Of a stretch of DNA of 64,000 nucleotides, positions 41,958 to 49,660 are shown piece by piece (within the stretch, counting starts at the first letter, position 1; every line of letters begins with the position of its first letter). The DNA is taken from the NCBI GenBank assembly GCA_017545185.1, contig JAFWQJ010000073.1, positions 1 to 64,000 on the forward strand, read 5' to 3'. The position numbers and the translations under genes are program-made. This DNA is from Oscillospiraceae bacterium (GTDB lineage Bacteria; Bacillota; Clostridia; Oscillospirales; Ruminococcaceae). Below the pieces are notes generated by a model that saw nothing but the letters and a program-made list of their open reading frames with translations, was not told the origin of the DNA and ran no database searches.

Positions 41958-43169
41958 ATGAACAAATATGACCGCATAACACCGGAAGGCACCCGCGACG
42001 CTTTATTCGCGGAATGCACCCTCCGGAGACAGATCGAGAACCGCCTGAACGGTCTTTTCACCGCGAGAGGCTACAGCGAGATCATCACGCCGACACTCGA
42101 ATTTTACGATGTGTTCAACCGCGACGCACAGCCCTTTCCGCAGGAGCATATGTATAAGCTCACCGACGCAAAGGGCCGCCTCATGGTGCTGCGTCCGGAC
42201 AACACCGTCCCGATCGCCCGCGTCTGCGCGACCAGACTGCGCGGCGCAGGGCTCCCGCTCCGCCTCTGCTATCAGCAGAATATCCATGTGATCTCTCCGT
42301 CGCTGAAAGGCCGCGATGACGAGATCTCGCAGGCGGGCATTGAGCTGATTGGCTCCGATTCCCGCATGGCAGACCTCGAGGTCGTGGCGGCAGCCGTCGA
42401 TGCGCTGCAGGCCTGCGGTGAGGAATACACACTCGAACTCGGCAATGCGGCATTCTTCCGCACGCTGATGCAGCAGCTCAACGCCTCCGACGAGATCAAG
42501 GATACGATCCGCGACTGCATCGAGGCAAAGAATTATCCTGCACTCAACGATCTGCTGGACGCGCTGCCGGAATCTGATTCGGTCAGAACGCTCCGGATGC
42601 TCCCGCGGCTGTTCGGCGGCGAGGAGGTCTTTGAAAAGGCTGCGGCACTCTGCTCCGGCGAGGCGTTCAACGCGATCCTCCGCGAGCTGCGCTCCCTCTG
42701 GGAAGCGGTCGTGCAGTTTGCAGGCGCAGACCGCGTCAAGGTCGATCTCGGCATGATGCACCGCACCGACTACTACACCGGCATGATCCTGCGCGGCTAT
42801 CTCTCCGGCTACGGCGATGAGATCCTCTCCGGCGGCCGCTACGACAACCTGATCGCGGAGTTCGGCTACGATGTTCCCGCGACCGGATTCGCCGTCAATA
42901 TCGACGCGGTCGTCAAGGTACTGAGCAAGCAGGGCGATCCCGCACCGAAGGCAGAGCAGGTCAGCAATGTGCTGATCTGGGCGGCAAAGGGCTGCGAGGC
43001 GGATGCCGTCGAGGCGGCAAGAAATCTCCGCAGCAAGGGGCTTATCGTTGAGCATTCGCTCTCCGAGACACTGGACGAGGCAAAAGCCTACGCCGCGGCA
43101 CACGGCATTGACAGCGTGCTGCCGATCGAGATCTCCAAACAGCAGGCAGACTGCGGAAAGGAAGCGTGA
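41958..43169 (+). CDS. hisZ: ATP phosphoribosyltransferase regulatory subunit
   Basis: The 403-residue HisRS-like protein lacks tRNA synthetase activity and is the partner of short-form HisG in histidine synthesis. Class II fold blocks are seen: ITPEGTRDALFAE, motif 2-like RLCYQQNIHV, and the later DLGMMHRTDYYTGMILRGYL and SGGRYDNLIAEFG. Its position directly before a 212-residue HisG supports HisZ over HisS. CAAAGGAG precedes the ATG. A decoy start lies 155 bases upstream. Confidence 0.92.
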   Translation: MNKYDRITPEGTRDALFAECTLRRQIENRLNGLFTARGYSEIITPTLEFYDVFNRDAQPFPQEHMYKLTDAKGRLMVLRPDNTVPIARVCATRLRGAGLPLRLCYQQNIHVISPSLKGRDDEISQAGIELIGSDSRMADLEVVAAAVDALQACGEEYTLELGNAAFFRTLMQQLNASDEIKDTIRDCIEAKNYPALNDLLDALPESDSVRTLRMLPRLFGGEEVFEKAAALCSGEAFNAILRELRSLWEAVVQFAGADRVKVDLGMMHRTDYYTGMILRGYLSGYGDEILSGGRYDNLIAEFGYDVPATGFAVNIDAVVKVLSKQGDPAPKAEQVSNVLIWAAKGCEADAVEAARNLRSKGLIVEHSLSETLDEAKAYAAAHGIDSVLPIEISKQQADCGKEA

Positions 43170-43172
43170 CCC

Positions 43173-43811
43173 ATGCAGAGACCGATTCGCATTGCATTGA
43201 CAAAGGGCAGACTGGAAAAGGATACCGTCAATATGTTTGAGCAGCTCGGGCTCGACTGCACCGCCGTCCGCGAAAAGGGCAGAAAGCTCATTCTGCCGGT
43301 CGGCGACGGCAGCATCGAGGTCGTGCTCGCCAAAGCAAATGACGTCATTACATACGTGGAGCACGGCGTCTGCGATCTCGGCGTCGTCGGCAAGGATACC
43401 ATTTTAGAGATGCAGGGCAAGTTCTATGAGCTGCTCGATCTCGGCTTCGGACGCTGCAAATTCGCGCTCGCCGTCAAAAAGGGCACCGATTTTTACAGCG
43501 GATACGGCGTCAAGACGATCGCGTCGAAATATCCGAATGTCACGCGCCGCTTCTTTGAGGCGAAGGGCATGGACGTCGATATCGTCAAGATCGAAGGCTC
43601 CGTTGAGCTGGCTCCACTGCTTGAGCTCTCCGACGGCATCGTCGATATCGTCGAGACCGGCACGACCCTGAAAGAAAACGGGCTTGAGGTCTTTGAAGAC
43701 GTCTGCCCGATCTCCGCAAGACTGATCGCAAACACCGTCAGCATGAAGCTCCGTCAGCAGGAGCTCGAAGCACTCATCACCAAGATCGAAAGCTATTTCA
43801 GCGGGCAGTAA
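43173..43811 (+). CDS. hisG: ATP phosphoribosyltransferase catalytic subunit, short form
   Basis: The 212-residue enzyme joins ATP and PRPP, the first step of histidine synthesis. It opens IRIALTKGRLEKDTVNMFEQ and carries DVITYVEHGVCDLGVVGKDT, FEAKGMDVDIVKIEGSVELA and the PRPP loop DGIVDIVETGTTLKENGL. The C-terminal regulatory domain of long HisG is absent, which is why HisZ is needed. It starts 3 bases after hisZ. Confidence 0.96.
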   Translation: MQRPIRIALTKGRLEKDTVNMFEQLGLDCTAVREKGRKLILPVGDGSIEVVLAKANDVITYVEHGVCDLGVVGKDTILEMQGKFYELLDLGFGRCKFALAVKKGTDFYSGYGVKTIASKYPNVTRRFFEAKGMDVDIVKIEGSVELAPLLELSDGIVDIVETGTTLKENGLEVFEDVCPISARLIANTVSMKLRQQELEALITKIESYFSGQ

Positions 43812-43842
43812 CCACCCGTTTTACGAAGCAGGAGGAATCATT

Positions 43843-45129
43843 ATGCAAATCATTCGCTGCAACGGAAAAGACGAAGCTGCGTTCTTTGCACAGCTCCGCG
43901 CAAGAAGCGCCGCACCGGATCCGAAGGTCGTGGAAACGGTCACAACGATCCTCGAAGACGTCCGTACCAAGGGCGACGACGCCGTGCGCGCCTATACCGA
44001 AAAATTTGACGGCAAATGCCCCGAGAAATTCGAGGTCGATGCCGATACGATCTCCGATGCGCTGGAAGCCGCAGACCCGAAATTCGTCGAGGCGCTGCTC
44101 AATTCCATTGAGAACATCGCAGATTTCCACAACCGTCAGAAGGAGCAGGGCTTCTGCAATGCTCGCCCGGACGGCGTCATTCTCGGACAGAGACTGCGCG
44201 GTCTGGAACGCGTCGGCCTGTATGTGCCCGGCGGCACGGCGGCCTATCCGAGCTCGGTGCTGATGAACGCGATCCCCGCAAAGATCGCGGGCGTCAAGGA
44301 GCTCATCATGGTGACGCCCCCCGGCAAGGACGGCAAGCCGAATCCTGATATCCTCGTAGCTGCGTCGCTTTGCGGCGTGGACCGCATCTTCCTCATGGGC
44401 GGTGCGCAGGCGGTCGCGGCACTCGCCTACGGCACGGATTCCATTCCGCGCGTGGACAAGATCGTCGGTCCGGGTAATATTTTCGTCGCGACGGCGAAGC
44501 GTCTGCTCTACGGCGTGGTCGATATCGACATGGTCGCGGGGCCGAGTGAGGTGCTCGTCATGGCGGACGACACCGCAATTCCGAAGTATGTTGCGGCCGA
44601 TCTGATGTCGCAGGCGGAGCACGACAAGCTTGCTTCCGCGATCCTCGTGACAACTTCCGAGCGCGTCGCGAACGAAACGATGGCGGAATTTGAGCGCCAG
44701 ATGGCATATCTCGAACGCCGCGAAATTATCAGATCCTCGCTTGACAATTTCGGCGCGATCCTGATCTGCGAGACACCGGAGCAGGCGGTCGAGATCGCAA
44801 ACGAGGTCGCACCGGAACACTTAGAGGTACACATGGAGAATCCGCTTGAATATATCGGAAAGCTCGATAATGCGGGCTCTGTGTTCCTCGGTGCATACGC
44901 GTCCGAGCCGCTCGGCGACTACTACGCAGGCCCGAATCACGTACTCCCGACCAGCGGCACCGCACGGTTCTTCTCGCCGCTGTCCGTGTACAGCTTCGTC
45001 AAGCGTTCAAGCTACATTTACTATACTGAGGACGCGCTCCGCGGTGCGAAGGATGACATCATCCTCGTCGCAAACAAGGAGGGTCTGACCGCACACGCAA
45101 ATGCGATCGCCGTGCGTTTTGAGGATTGA
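43843..45129 (+). CDS. hisD: Histidinol dehydrogenase
   Basis: The 428-residue NAD- and zinc-dependent enzyme oxidises histidinol to histidine. Blocks seen are RVGLYVPGGTAAYPSSVLMN, MGGAQAVAALAYGTDSIPRV, KIVGPGNIFVATAKRLL, DMVAGPSEVLVMADDTA, LMSQAEHDKLASA and PEHLEVHMENP then GPNHVLPTSGTARFFSPLSV with the zinc-binding His. CAGGAGGAAT precedes the ATG. Confidence 0.97.
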   Translation: MQIIRCNGKDEAAFFAQLRARSAAPDPKVVETVTTILEDVRTKGDDAVRAYTEKFDGKCPEKFEVDADTISDALEAADPKFVEALLNSIENIADFHNRQKEQGFCNARPDGVILGQRLRGLERVGLYVPGGTAAYPSSVLMNAIPAKIAGVKELIMVTPPGKDGKPNPDILVAASLCGVDRIFLMGGAQAVAALAYGTDSIPRVDKIVGPGNIFVATAKRLLYGVVDIDMVAGPSEVLVMADDTAIPKYVAADLMSQAEHDKLASAILVTTSERVANETMAEFERQMAYLERREIIRSSLDNFGAILICETPEQAVEIANEVAPEHLEVHMENPLEYIGKLDNAGSVFLGAYASEPLGDYYAGPNHVLPTSGTARFFSPLSVYSFVKRSSYIYYTEDALRGAKDDIILVANKEGLTAHANAIAVRFED

Positions 45130-45141
45130 GAGGATATTGCT

Positions 45142-46197
45142 ATGTTCAGATTACCCGAGAAGCTCACAAAGCTGAAGCCCTACGATCCGATCACCGGCAG
45201 CTATGCCGTGCGTCTGGACGCGAATGAGTCCTATTTCGATCTGCCGCAGGTGCTGAAGGCGAAGATCGCCGACCAAATCGAGCAGATCAGCTTCAACCGC
45301 TACCCCGATCCGGTCGCGACCGAGGTCATCGAGGCATTCGCGGATTATTACGATATTGCGCCGGACTGCGTCACAGCGGGCAACGGCTCCGATGAGATCA
45401 TCACGCTGCTGCTCGGCACCTTCATGGCGAAGGGGCAGACGCTCGTCACCGTGTCGCCGGACTTCTCCATGTACGGCGTGTACGCGTCGCTCTCTGAGAT
45501 CAATGTCGTGACCGTGCAGAAGAAGGAGAACCTTCAAATCGACATGGATGCGCTGATTTCCGCGTGTCAGAAAGCGAATGCGGTCGTGTTCTCGAACCCC
45601 TGCAACCCGACCTCGCTCGGCATCCCGCGCTCTGAGGTCATCCGGCTGATCGAATCCGCGCCGGACTGCATGATCATCGTCGATGAAGCCTACATGGATT
45701 TCTGGGATGAGAGCGTGCTCGATCTCGTGACGAAATATGAGAATCTTGTGGTGCTGAGAACCTGCTCCAAGGCGATCGGCCTTGCGGCTGCAAGAATGGG
45801 CTTCGCGGTCATGGACCCGTACAAGACCGGGCTGCTCCGCGCGGCAAAATCACCGTACAACTGCGACGCGATCTCCCAGAAGATCTGCGCGACCGTCCTG
45901 CGCGAAAAGCAGATCCTGCAGCACTGCCGCGATGAGATCATCGTGCAGACGCAGCGGCTCTATACCGCGGCGGTCGAGCTGGCGCAGCGGTACCCCGACC
46001 TGCTGGAAACGGTCTATGCGCCGCGCACGAACTTCATCTTCATCAAGACTGCTTATGCGAAGGAGATCTTCGAGCAGCTGCAGGCTGCCGGGATCGCCGT
46101 CCGCTGCTTCCCGCACGGACTTCGCATCTGCGCCGGCACCCGCAGAGAGCAGACGCTGCTCATCAGCGAGCTGGAACAGATCCTGCAGCCAAAATAA
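45142..46197 (+). CDS. hisC: Histidinol-phosphate aminotransferase
   Basis: The 351-residue PLP enzyme converts imidazole acetol-phosphate to histidinol-phosphate. Fold-type I signatures are VRLDANESYFDLP, NRYPDPVATEVIEAFADYY, GNGSDEIITLLLGTF, NPCNPTSLGIPRSEV and DEAYMDFWDES. The PLP-binding Lys lies in RTCSKAIGLAAARMGF. It is the last gene of this his operon segment; a strong terminator follows, so hisB, hisH, hisA, hisF and hisI are elsewhere. Confidence 0.95.
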   Translation: MFRLPEKLTKLKPYDPITGSYAVRLDANESYFDLPQVLKAKIADQIEQISFNRYPDPVATEVIEAFADYYDIAPDCVTAGNGSDEIITLLLGTFMAKGQTLVTVSPDFSMYGVYASLSEINVVTVQKKENLQIDMDALISACQKANAVVFSNPCNPTSLGIPRSEVIRLIESAPDCMIIVDEAYMDFWDESVLDLVTKYENLVVLRTCSKAIGLAAARMGFAVMDPYKTGLLRAAKSPYNCDAISQKICATVLREKQILQHCRDEIIVQTQRLYTAAVELAQRYPDLLETVYAPRTNFIFIKTAYAKEIFEQLQAAGIAVRCFPHGLRICAGTRREQTLLISELEQILQPK

Positions 46198-46202
46198 CAG
46201 CA

Positions 46203-46245
46203 AGCCGCAGTATTCCTGTATCTGCTGAGAATACTGCGGCTTTTT
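46203..46245 (+). terminator. Terminator of the his operon
   Basis: A 13-bp perfect stem (46203-46215 with 46229-46241) with a 13-base loop, ending in TTTTT. It starts 6 bases after the hisC stop. Confidence 0.9.
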
Positions 46246-46263
46246 CCGTATCGAACAGGAGTA

Positions 46264-47358
46264 ATGACATTGAAAAAAGTCCTGAAAATCATCGGCAGGA
46301 TCCTGCTGATCCTGCTCATGCTGCTGCTGATCTTCACACTTGTGACGTTTATCCGGCACCGCATCAAGACCAAACAGGAGATCGCACTGCTGACCGAAAA
46401 AGGCTATGTAAACCCGGTTTCAGTCGGGGATCACTGTCTGAACGTCGCAAAATTCGGCAATGAGAACGGCGATCACACCATTGTTGCGCTGGCGGGATTG
46501 GGCGCGAATGATTATTCCGTGACCGAAAGAAAGATGACAGCGGCGATCGAAAAAGAGAATACGGTCGTGTTCATTGACCGTGCGGGTTCCGGTCTGAGCG
46601 ATGATACAAACCATGAAATGACACTGGAATTCATCGTGGAGGATTACCGCAAGGCGCTCCGCAGCGCGGGGATCGAAGCCCCGTATATCCTCATGCCGCA
46701 TTCGATCGGCGGCGCCTATGCAAATTACTGGTCGAGCAAATATCCCGATGAGATCGAAGCAGTCGTTTTTGTTGACGGTACACAGCTCTGTGAAAATGTG
46801 TTTGATGACGAGCCTGAAAGTACAGTCGGTTTCAGTGATAAAGCATTGGTATTTCTTGCAAAGCTCGGTTTCAGCAGATATGCGCTCAGACAATACTATT
46901 ATCTTCTGCCGGACACTTATTCCGAGGAAGAACAGCGCCTATGTGATGCGCTGGAGCTGATGAGCTGCGAGAAGATCGCAAACGCGTCCGAGAGCAGTCT
47001 GCTGGCGGAAAACGGTCGGAAAGGCTGGGAAAGCATCGTCACAAACGATATCCCGAAGCTTTATATCTGTGCAAGCTGGGGCTATCAGACAACAGAGGAA
47101 TTCAGAGAATATCTGGAATGGATGCACGCACTGAAAGTAAAAAATCACCGGAGCACATCGGATCCTGCAGCCGTATCGGATGAAAAGATACAGGAACAGC
47201 TTGATCTGTTATCGCAGTTCAGGGAGGAAACGCTTTATCCCTATGCAGAGAAAATGGGGAACTGCAAGGTCGTTCTGCTGGGCGGCGACCACGCGATCTA
47301 TGTGCAGAAGCCGGATGAATGCAGTTCGGTCATCTGCGATTTCCTTGCGGGGGTATAA
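46264..47358 (+). CDS. Membrane-anchored alpha/beta hydrolase
   Basis: The 364-residue protein has one N-terminal membrane helix (IIGRILLILLMLLLIFTLVT) and an extracytoplasmic alpha/beta-hydrolase domain. The oxyanion region is VALAGLGANDYS; the nucleophile elbow is ILMPHSIGGAYA, Ser in a P-H-S-I-G-G variant of G-x-S-x-G. VVFVDGTQL and the catalytic-His region VVLLGGDHAIYVQKP are also visible. The substrate is unknown; esterase or peptidase activity is possible. The ATG at 46264 is only 2 bases from AGGAG, so the TTG at 46270 may be the real start. Lower GC and AT-ending codons than its neighbours hint at transfer. Confidence 0.8.
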   Translation: MTLKKVLKIIGRILLILLMLLLIFTLVTFIRHRIKTKQEIALLTEKGYVNPVSVGDHCLNVAKFGNENGDHTIVALAGLGANDYSVTERKMTAAIEKENTVVFIDRAGSGLSDDTNHEMTLEFIVEDYRKALRSAGIEAPYILMPHSIGGAYANYWSSKYPDEIEAVVFVDGTQLCENVFDDEPESTVGFSDKALVFLAKLGFSRYALRQYYYLLPDTYSEEEQRLCDALELMSCEKIANASESSLLAENGRKGWESIVTNDIPKLYICASWGYQTTEEFREYLEWMHALKVKNHRSTSDPAAVSDEKIQEQLDLLSQFREETLYPYAEKMGNCKVVLLGGDHAIYVQKPDECSSVICDFLAGV

Positions 47359-47367
47359 ATGAAAACG

Positions 47368-47405
47368 AAAAAAGGACGCTGATCGTGCAATCGGCGTCCT
47401 TTTTC
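47368..47405. terminator. Bidirectional terminator between the hydrolase and phosphonate operon
   Basis: AAAGGACGC...GCGTCCTTT with inner TGAT/ATCG pairs, A-run before and TTTTT after. It serves both convergent transcripts. Confidence 0.85.
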
Positions 47406-47416
47406 GATCCATTCGT

Positions 47417-48541
47417 TCATGGGATCTCTGCAAGATATCCCATGAAATTCTGCTTGTTCTCCTGCGCCGTCAGCGTCGGTCTGCCGAGATCGTCCCGCGC
47501 ACCGATCGCACAGCGCACCTCGATCAGCGTCAGTTCCCCGCGCTGCTTTGCCGTCTCCAGTGCAGCATCCAGCTCCGTTTCATTATCAACACAGACCGCC
47601 GCCGGATAACCGCAGCCCTTTGCAACCGTCACAAGGTCGATCGCCTGCGCGACCGTCGGCATCCCGCCGACCGTCTCATGCGCGCCGTTGTTGATGACGA
47701 TATGCACCAGATTCTGCGGCCGGTTCGCGCCGATCACCGCCATTGCCCCGAGATGCATCAGCGCCGCGCCGTCGCCGTCCACGCACCATACCCGCTGCGC
47801 AGGCTTGCTGAGCGCGAGCCCCAGCGCGATCGACGAGGCGTGCCCCATGGAGCCGACCGTCAGGAAATCATATTTGTGGCTCTGACCGTTCGCTTCACGG
47901 AGCTCGAACAGCTCGCGGCTGGCCTTGCCGGTCGTGGAGACGATCGGATCCTCCCCTGCCGCCTGCACGATATGCCGGATGATCTCCTCGCGCAGCATCC
48001 GGTTTTTGTTCTGATATGTGATCGCGGGCGCATCGGTCAGCGCGCCCTTGCGGATCACAAACGCGGCCTGTCTGCCGGATGCGAGCAGTCCGCGGAAGCC
48101 GTCCATTGCGGCCTGCACATCGGCCTCCGGTGTCTCTTTCCCGATCACAAAATACGGGATCTCCATGTCGTCCAGCAGGCGGAGCGTCACCGCGCCCTGA
48201 TAAATATGCTGCGGCTCGTCATGCACGCCGGGCTCGCCGCGCCAGCCGATCACGAATATCATCGGGATCGCATAGACCTTTTCATGCAGCAGCGAGGCGA
48301 TCGGATTGATGAGATTCCCCTCGCCCGAATTTTGCAGATACACGACCGGCACTTTGCCTGTCGCGAGATGATACCCCGCGGCCAGTGCGGCACAGTTGCC
48401 CTCATTCGCCGCAATGATATGGTGCGCGGGGTCAATGCCGTAAACCGACATCAGTTCATTGCAGAGTGCTTTCAGCTGCGAATCCGGCACGCCGGTATAA
48501 AAATCCGCGCCGAGCATCTGCACAAAATGCTTCACATTCAT
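47417..48541 (-). CDS. Phosphonopyruvate decarboxylase
   Basis: The 374-residue thiamine-diphosphate enzyme decarboxylates phosphonopyruvate to phosphonoacetaldehyde, driving the PEP mutase reaction forward. It shows DFYTGVPDSQLKALCNEL at the start, the TPP-contacting Glu in AANEGNCAALAAGYHL, NSGEGNLINPI, GWRGEPGVHDEPQH, and the TPP/Mg motif VDGDGAALMHLGAM ending NNGAHETVGGMPT. It is the last gene of the three-gene phosphonate operon and overlaps the reductase gene by 4 bases. Confidence 0.94.
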   Translation of the reverse strand: MNVKHFVQMLGADFYTGVPDSQLKALCNELMSVYGIDPAHHIIAANEGNCAALAAGYHLATGKVPVVYLQNSGEGNLINPIASLLHEKVYAIPMIFVIGWRGEPGVHDEPQHIYQGAVTLRLLDDMEIPYFVIGKETPEADVQAAMDGFRGLLASGRQAAFVIRKGALTDAPAITYQNKNRMLREEIIRHIVQAAGEDPIVSTTGKASRELFELREANGQSHKYDFLTVGSMGHASSIALGLALSKPAQRVWCVDGDGAALMHLGAMAVIGANRPQNLVHIVINNGAHETVGGMPTVAQAIDLVTVAKGCGYPAAVCVDNETELDAALETAKQRGELTLIEVRCAIGARDDLGRPTLTAQENKQNFMGYLAEIP

Positions 48542-49659
48542 ACGGCCTGCTCCGTTCCGAGAATTTTCCGGTACAGCGTTTCGATCGCGGCAGCGTCCAG
48601 CCTGACGGGGTGATTGTGCAGACGCTCCGGATTGACCGTGCCGCAGAGGATCCCGAGCTCCGACGGGTCGCAGACAGCGGGCGCGGAAAGACCGGTCTCC
48701 CGCAGGAGCGCGGCAAACTTCTCCGCGGCCTGCTCCTGTGTATCGCAGCCCATGGCCTTCGCGATGCCCGCAAGCGCTTCCTGCAGATGTTCAGCGCCGC
48801 GGGGGTCTGTGCAGTCGTCCGTGTGCGTCAGCATATGCGGGAACAGCACCGCATTGCAGAGTGCCGCCGCATGACCGTGCGAAATACCGTAGAGCTTTGT
48901 CAGCTTGTAGCACATGGCATGACCGGCGGTCGTCTGCGTGATGTTGATCGCCCTGCCCGCGAGATTCGCCGCTTCGAGCATCCCGGCATTGCCCGCATCC
49001 GTATTCGCGAGATAGCCGTCTTTATGCGCAAAGACCGCTTCGATCGCGCGGTGTGCAAAGGCCGTACTCTCCGCATTTGCGCGCACCGACCAGCAGGACT
49101 CGACCGCGTGGCTGAGCGCATCGAACATCGTCGCCTTCCGCTGATAGGACGGGAGCGTTTTCAGCGCGTCCGGGTCAAACAGCACCGCCGACGGCAGAAT
49201 GCTGTCATCCGCGATTGACAGCTTGGTGCCGTTCTCGTAGATCACGGAGAAGCGGGTCGCCTCGCTGCCGGTGCCTGCGGTCGTCGGGATGACGAGCAGC
49301 GGGATTCCGTTCGGCGCGGGCTTTGTTTTCGGGTCGATCTGCTCCGCTTCGGCATAAAGCTTGATGCATTTGGCGACGTCCATGGCGCTGCCGCCGCCGA
49401 TCGCCGCGACCAGATCGCAGTGTGCGGCGCGGAACAGCTCCGTGCCCCTGACCGCCGACGCAAATTCCGGATTCGGCTCGTACTCCGAAAACGGGATCAC
49501 GCGGATGCCCGTGCGTTCCTCCAGCGCATCAAAATACGCGCCGATGCGGAGCGAACGGGACGAGCTGCCGCATACGAGCAGGATGCGCCGTGTGCCGGTC
49601 TCCGCAAAATAACTGTCCAGTGCAGTATATTCTGCATCTGCCTTCATCATCTTCTGCAT
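48538..49659 (-). CDS. Phosphonoacetaldehyde reductase (iron-containing alcohol dehydrogenase family)
   Basis: The 373-residue group III alcohol dehydrogenase shows the NAD-binding AIGGGSAMDVAKCIKLYAEA, PTTAGTGSEATRFSVIYENG and metal-ligand histidines in FDALSHAVESCWSVRANAES and TQTTAGHAMCYKLTKLYGIS then HGHAAALCN. Between a PEP mutase and a phosphonopyruvate decarboxylase such enzymes reduce phosphonoacetaldehyde to 2-hydroxyethylphosphonate. That assignment rests on family and context. It starts 1 base after the PEP mutase stop. Confidence 0.88.
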   Translation of the reverse strand: MQKMMKADAEYTALDSYFAETGTRRILLVCGSSSRSLRIGAYFDALEERTGIRVIPFSEYEPNPEFASAVRGTELFRAAHCDLVAAIGGGSAMDVAKCIKLYAEAEQIDPKTKPAPNGIPLLVIPTTAGTGSEATRFSVIYENGTKLSIADDSILPSAVLFDPDALKTLPSYQRKATMFDALSHAVESCWSVRANAESTAFAHRAIEAVFAHKDGYLANTDAGNAGMLEAANLAGRAINITQTTAGHAMCYKLTKLYGISHGHAAALCNAVLFPHMLTHTDDCTDPRGAEHLQEALAGIAKAMGCDTQEQAAEKFAALLRETGLSAPAVCDPSELGILCGTVNPERLHNHPVRLDAAAIETLYRKILGTEQAV

Positions 49660-49660
49660 A

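Noticed and set aside
41958-43169. Histidyl-tRNA synthetase
   Set aside because: The fold is HisRS-like, but its place directly before short-form HisG and the lack of the full synthetase C-terminal domain favour HisZ.
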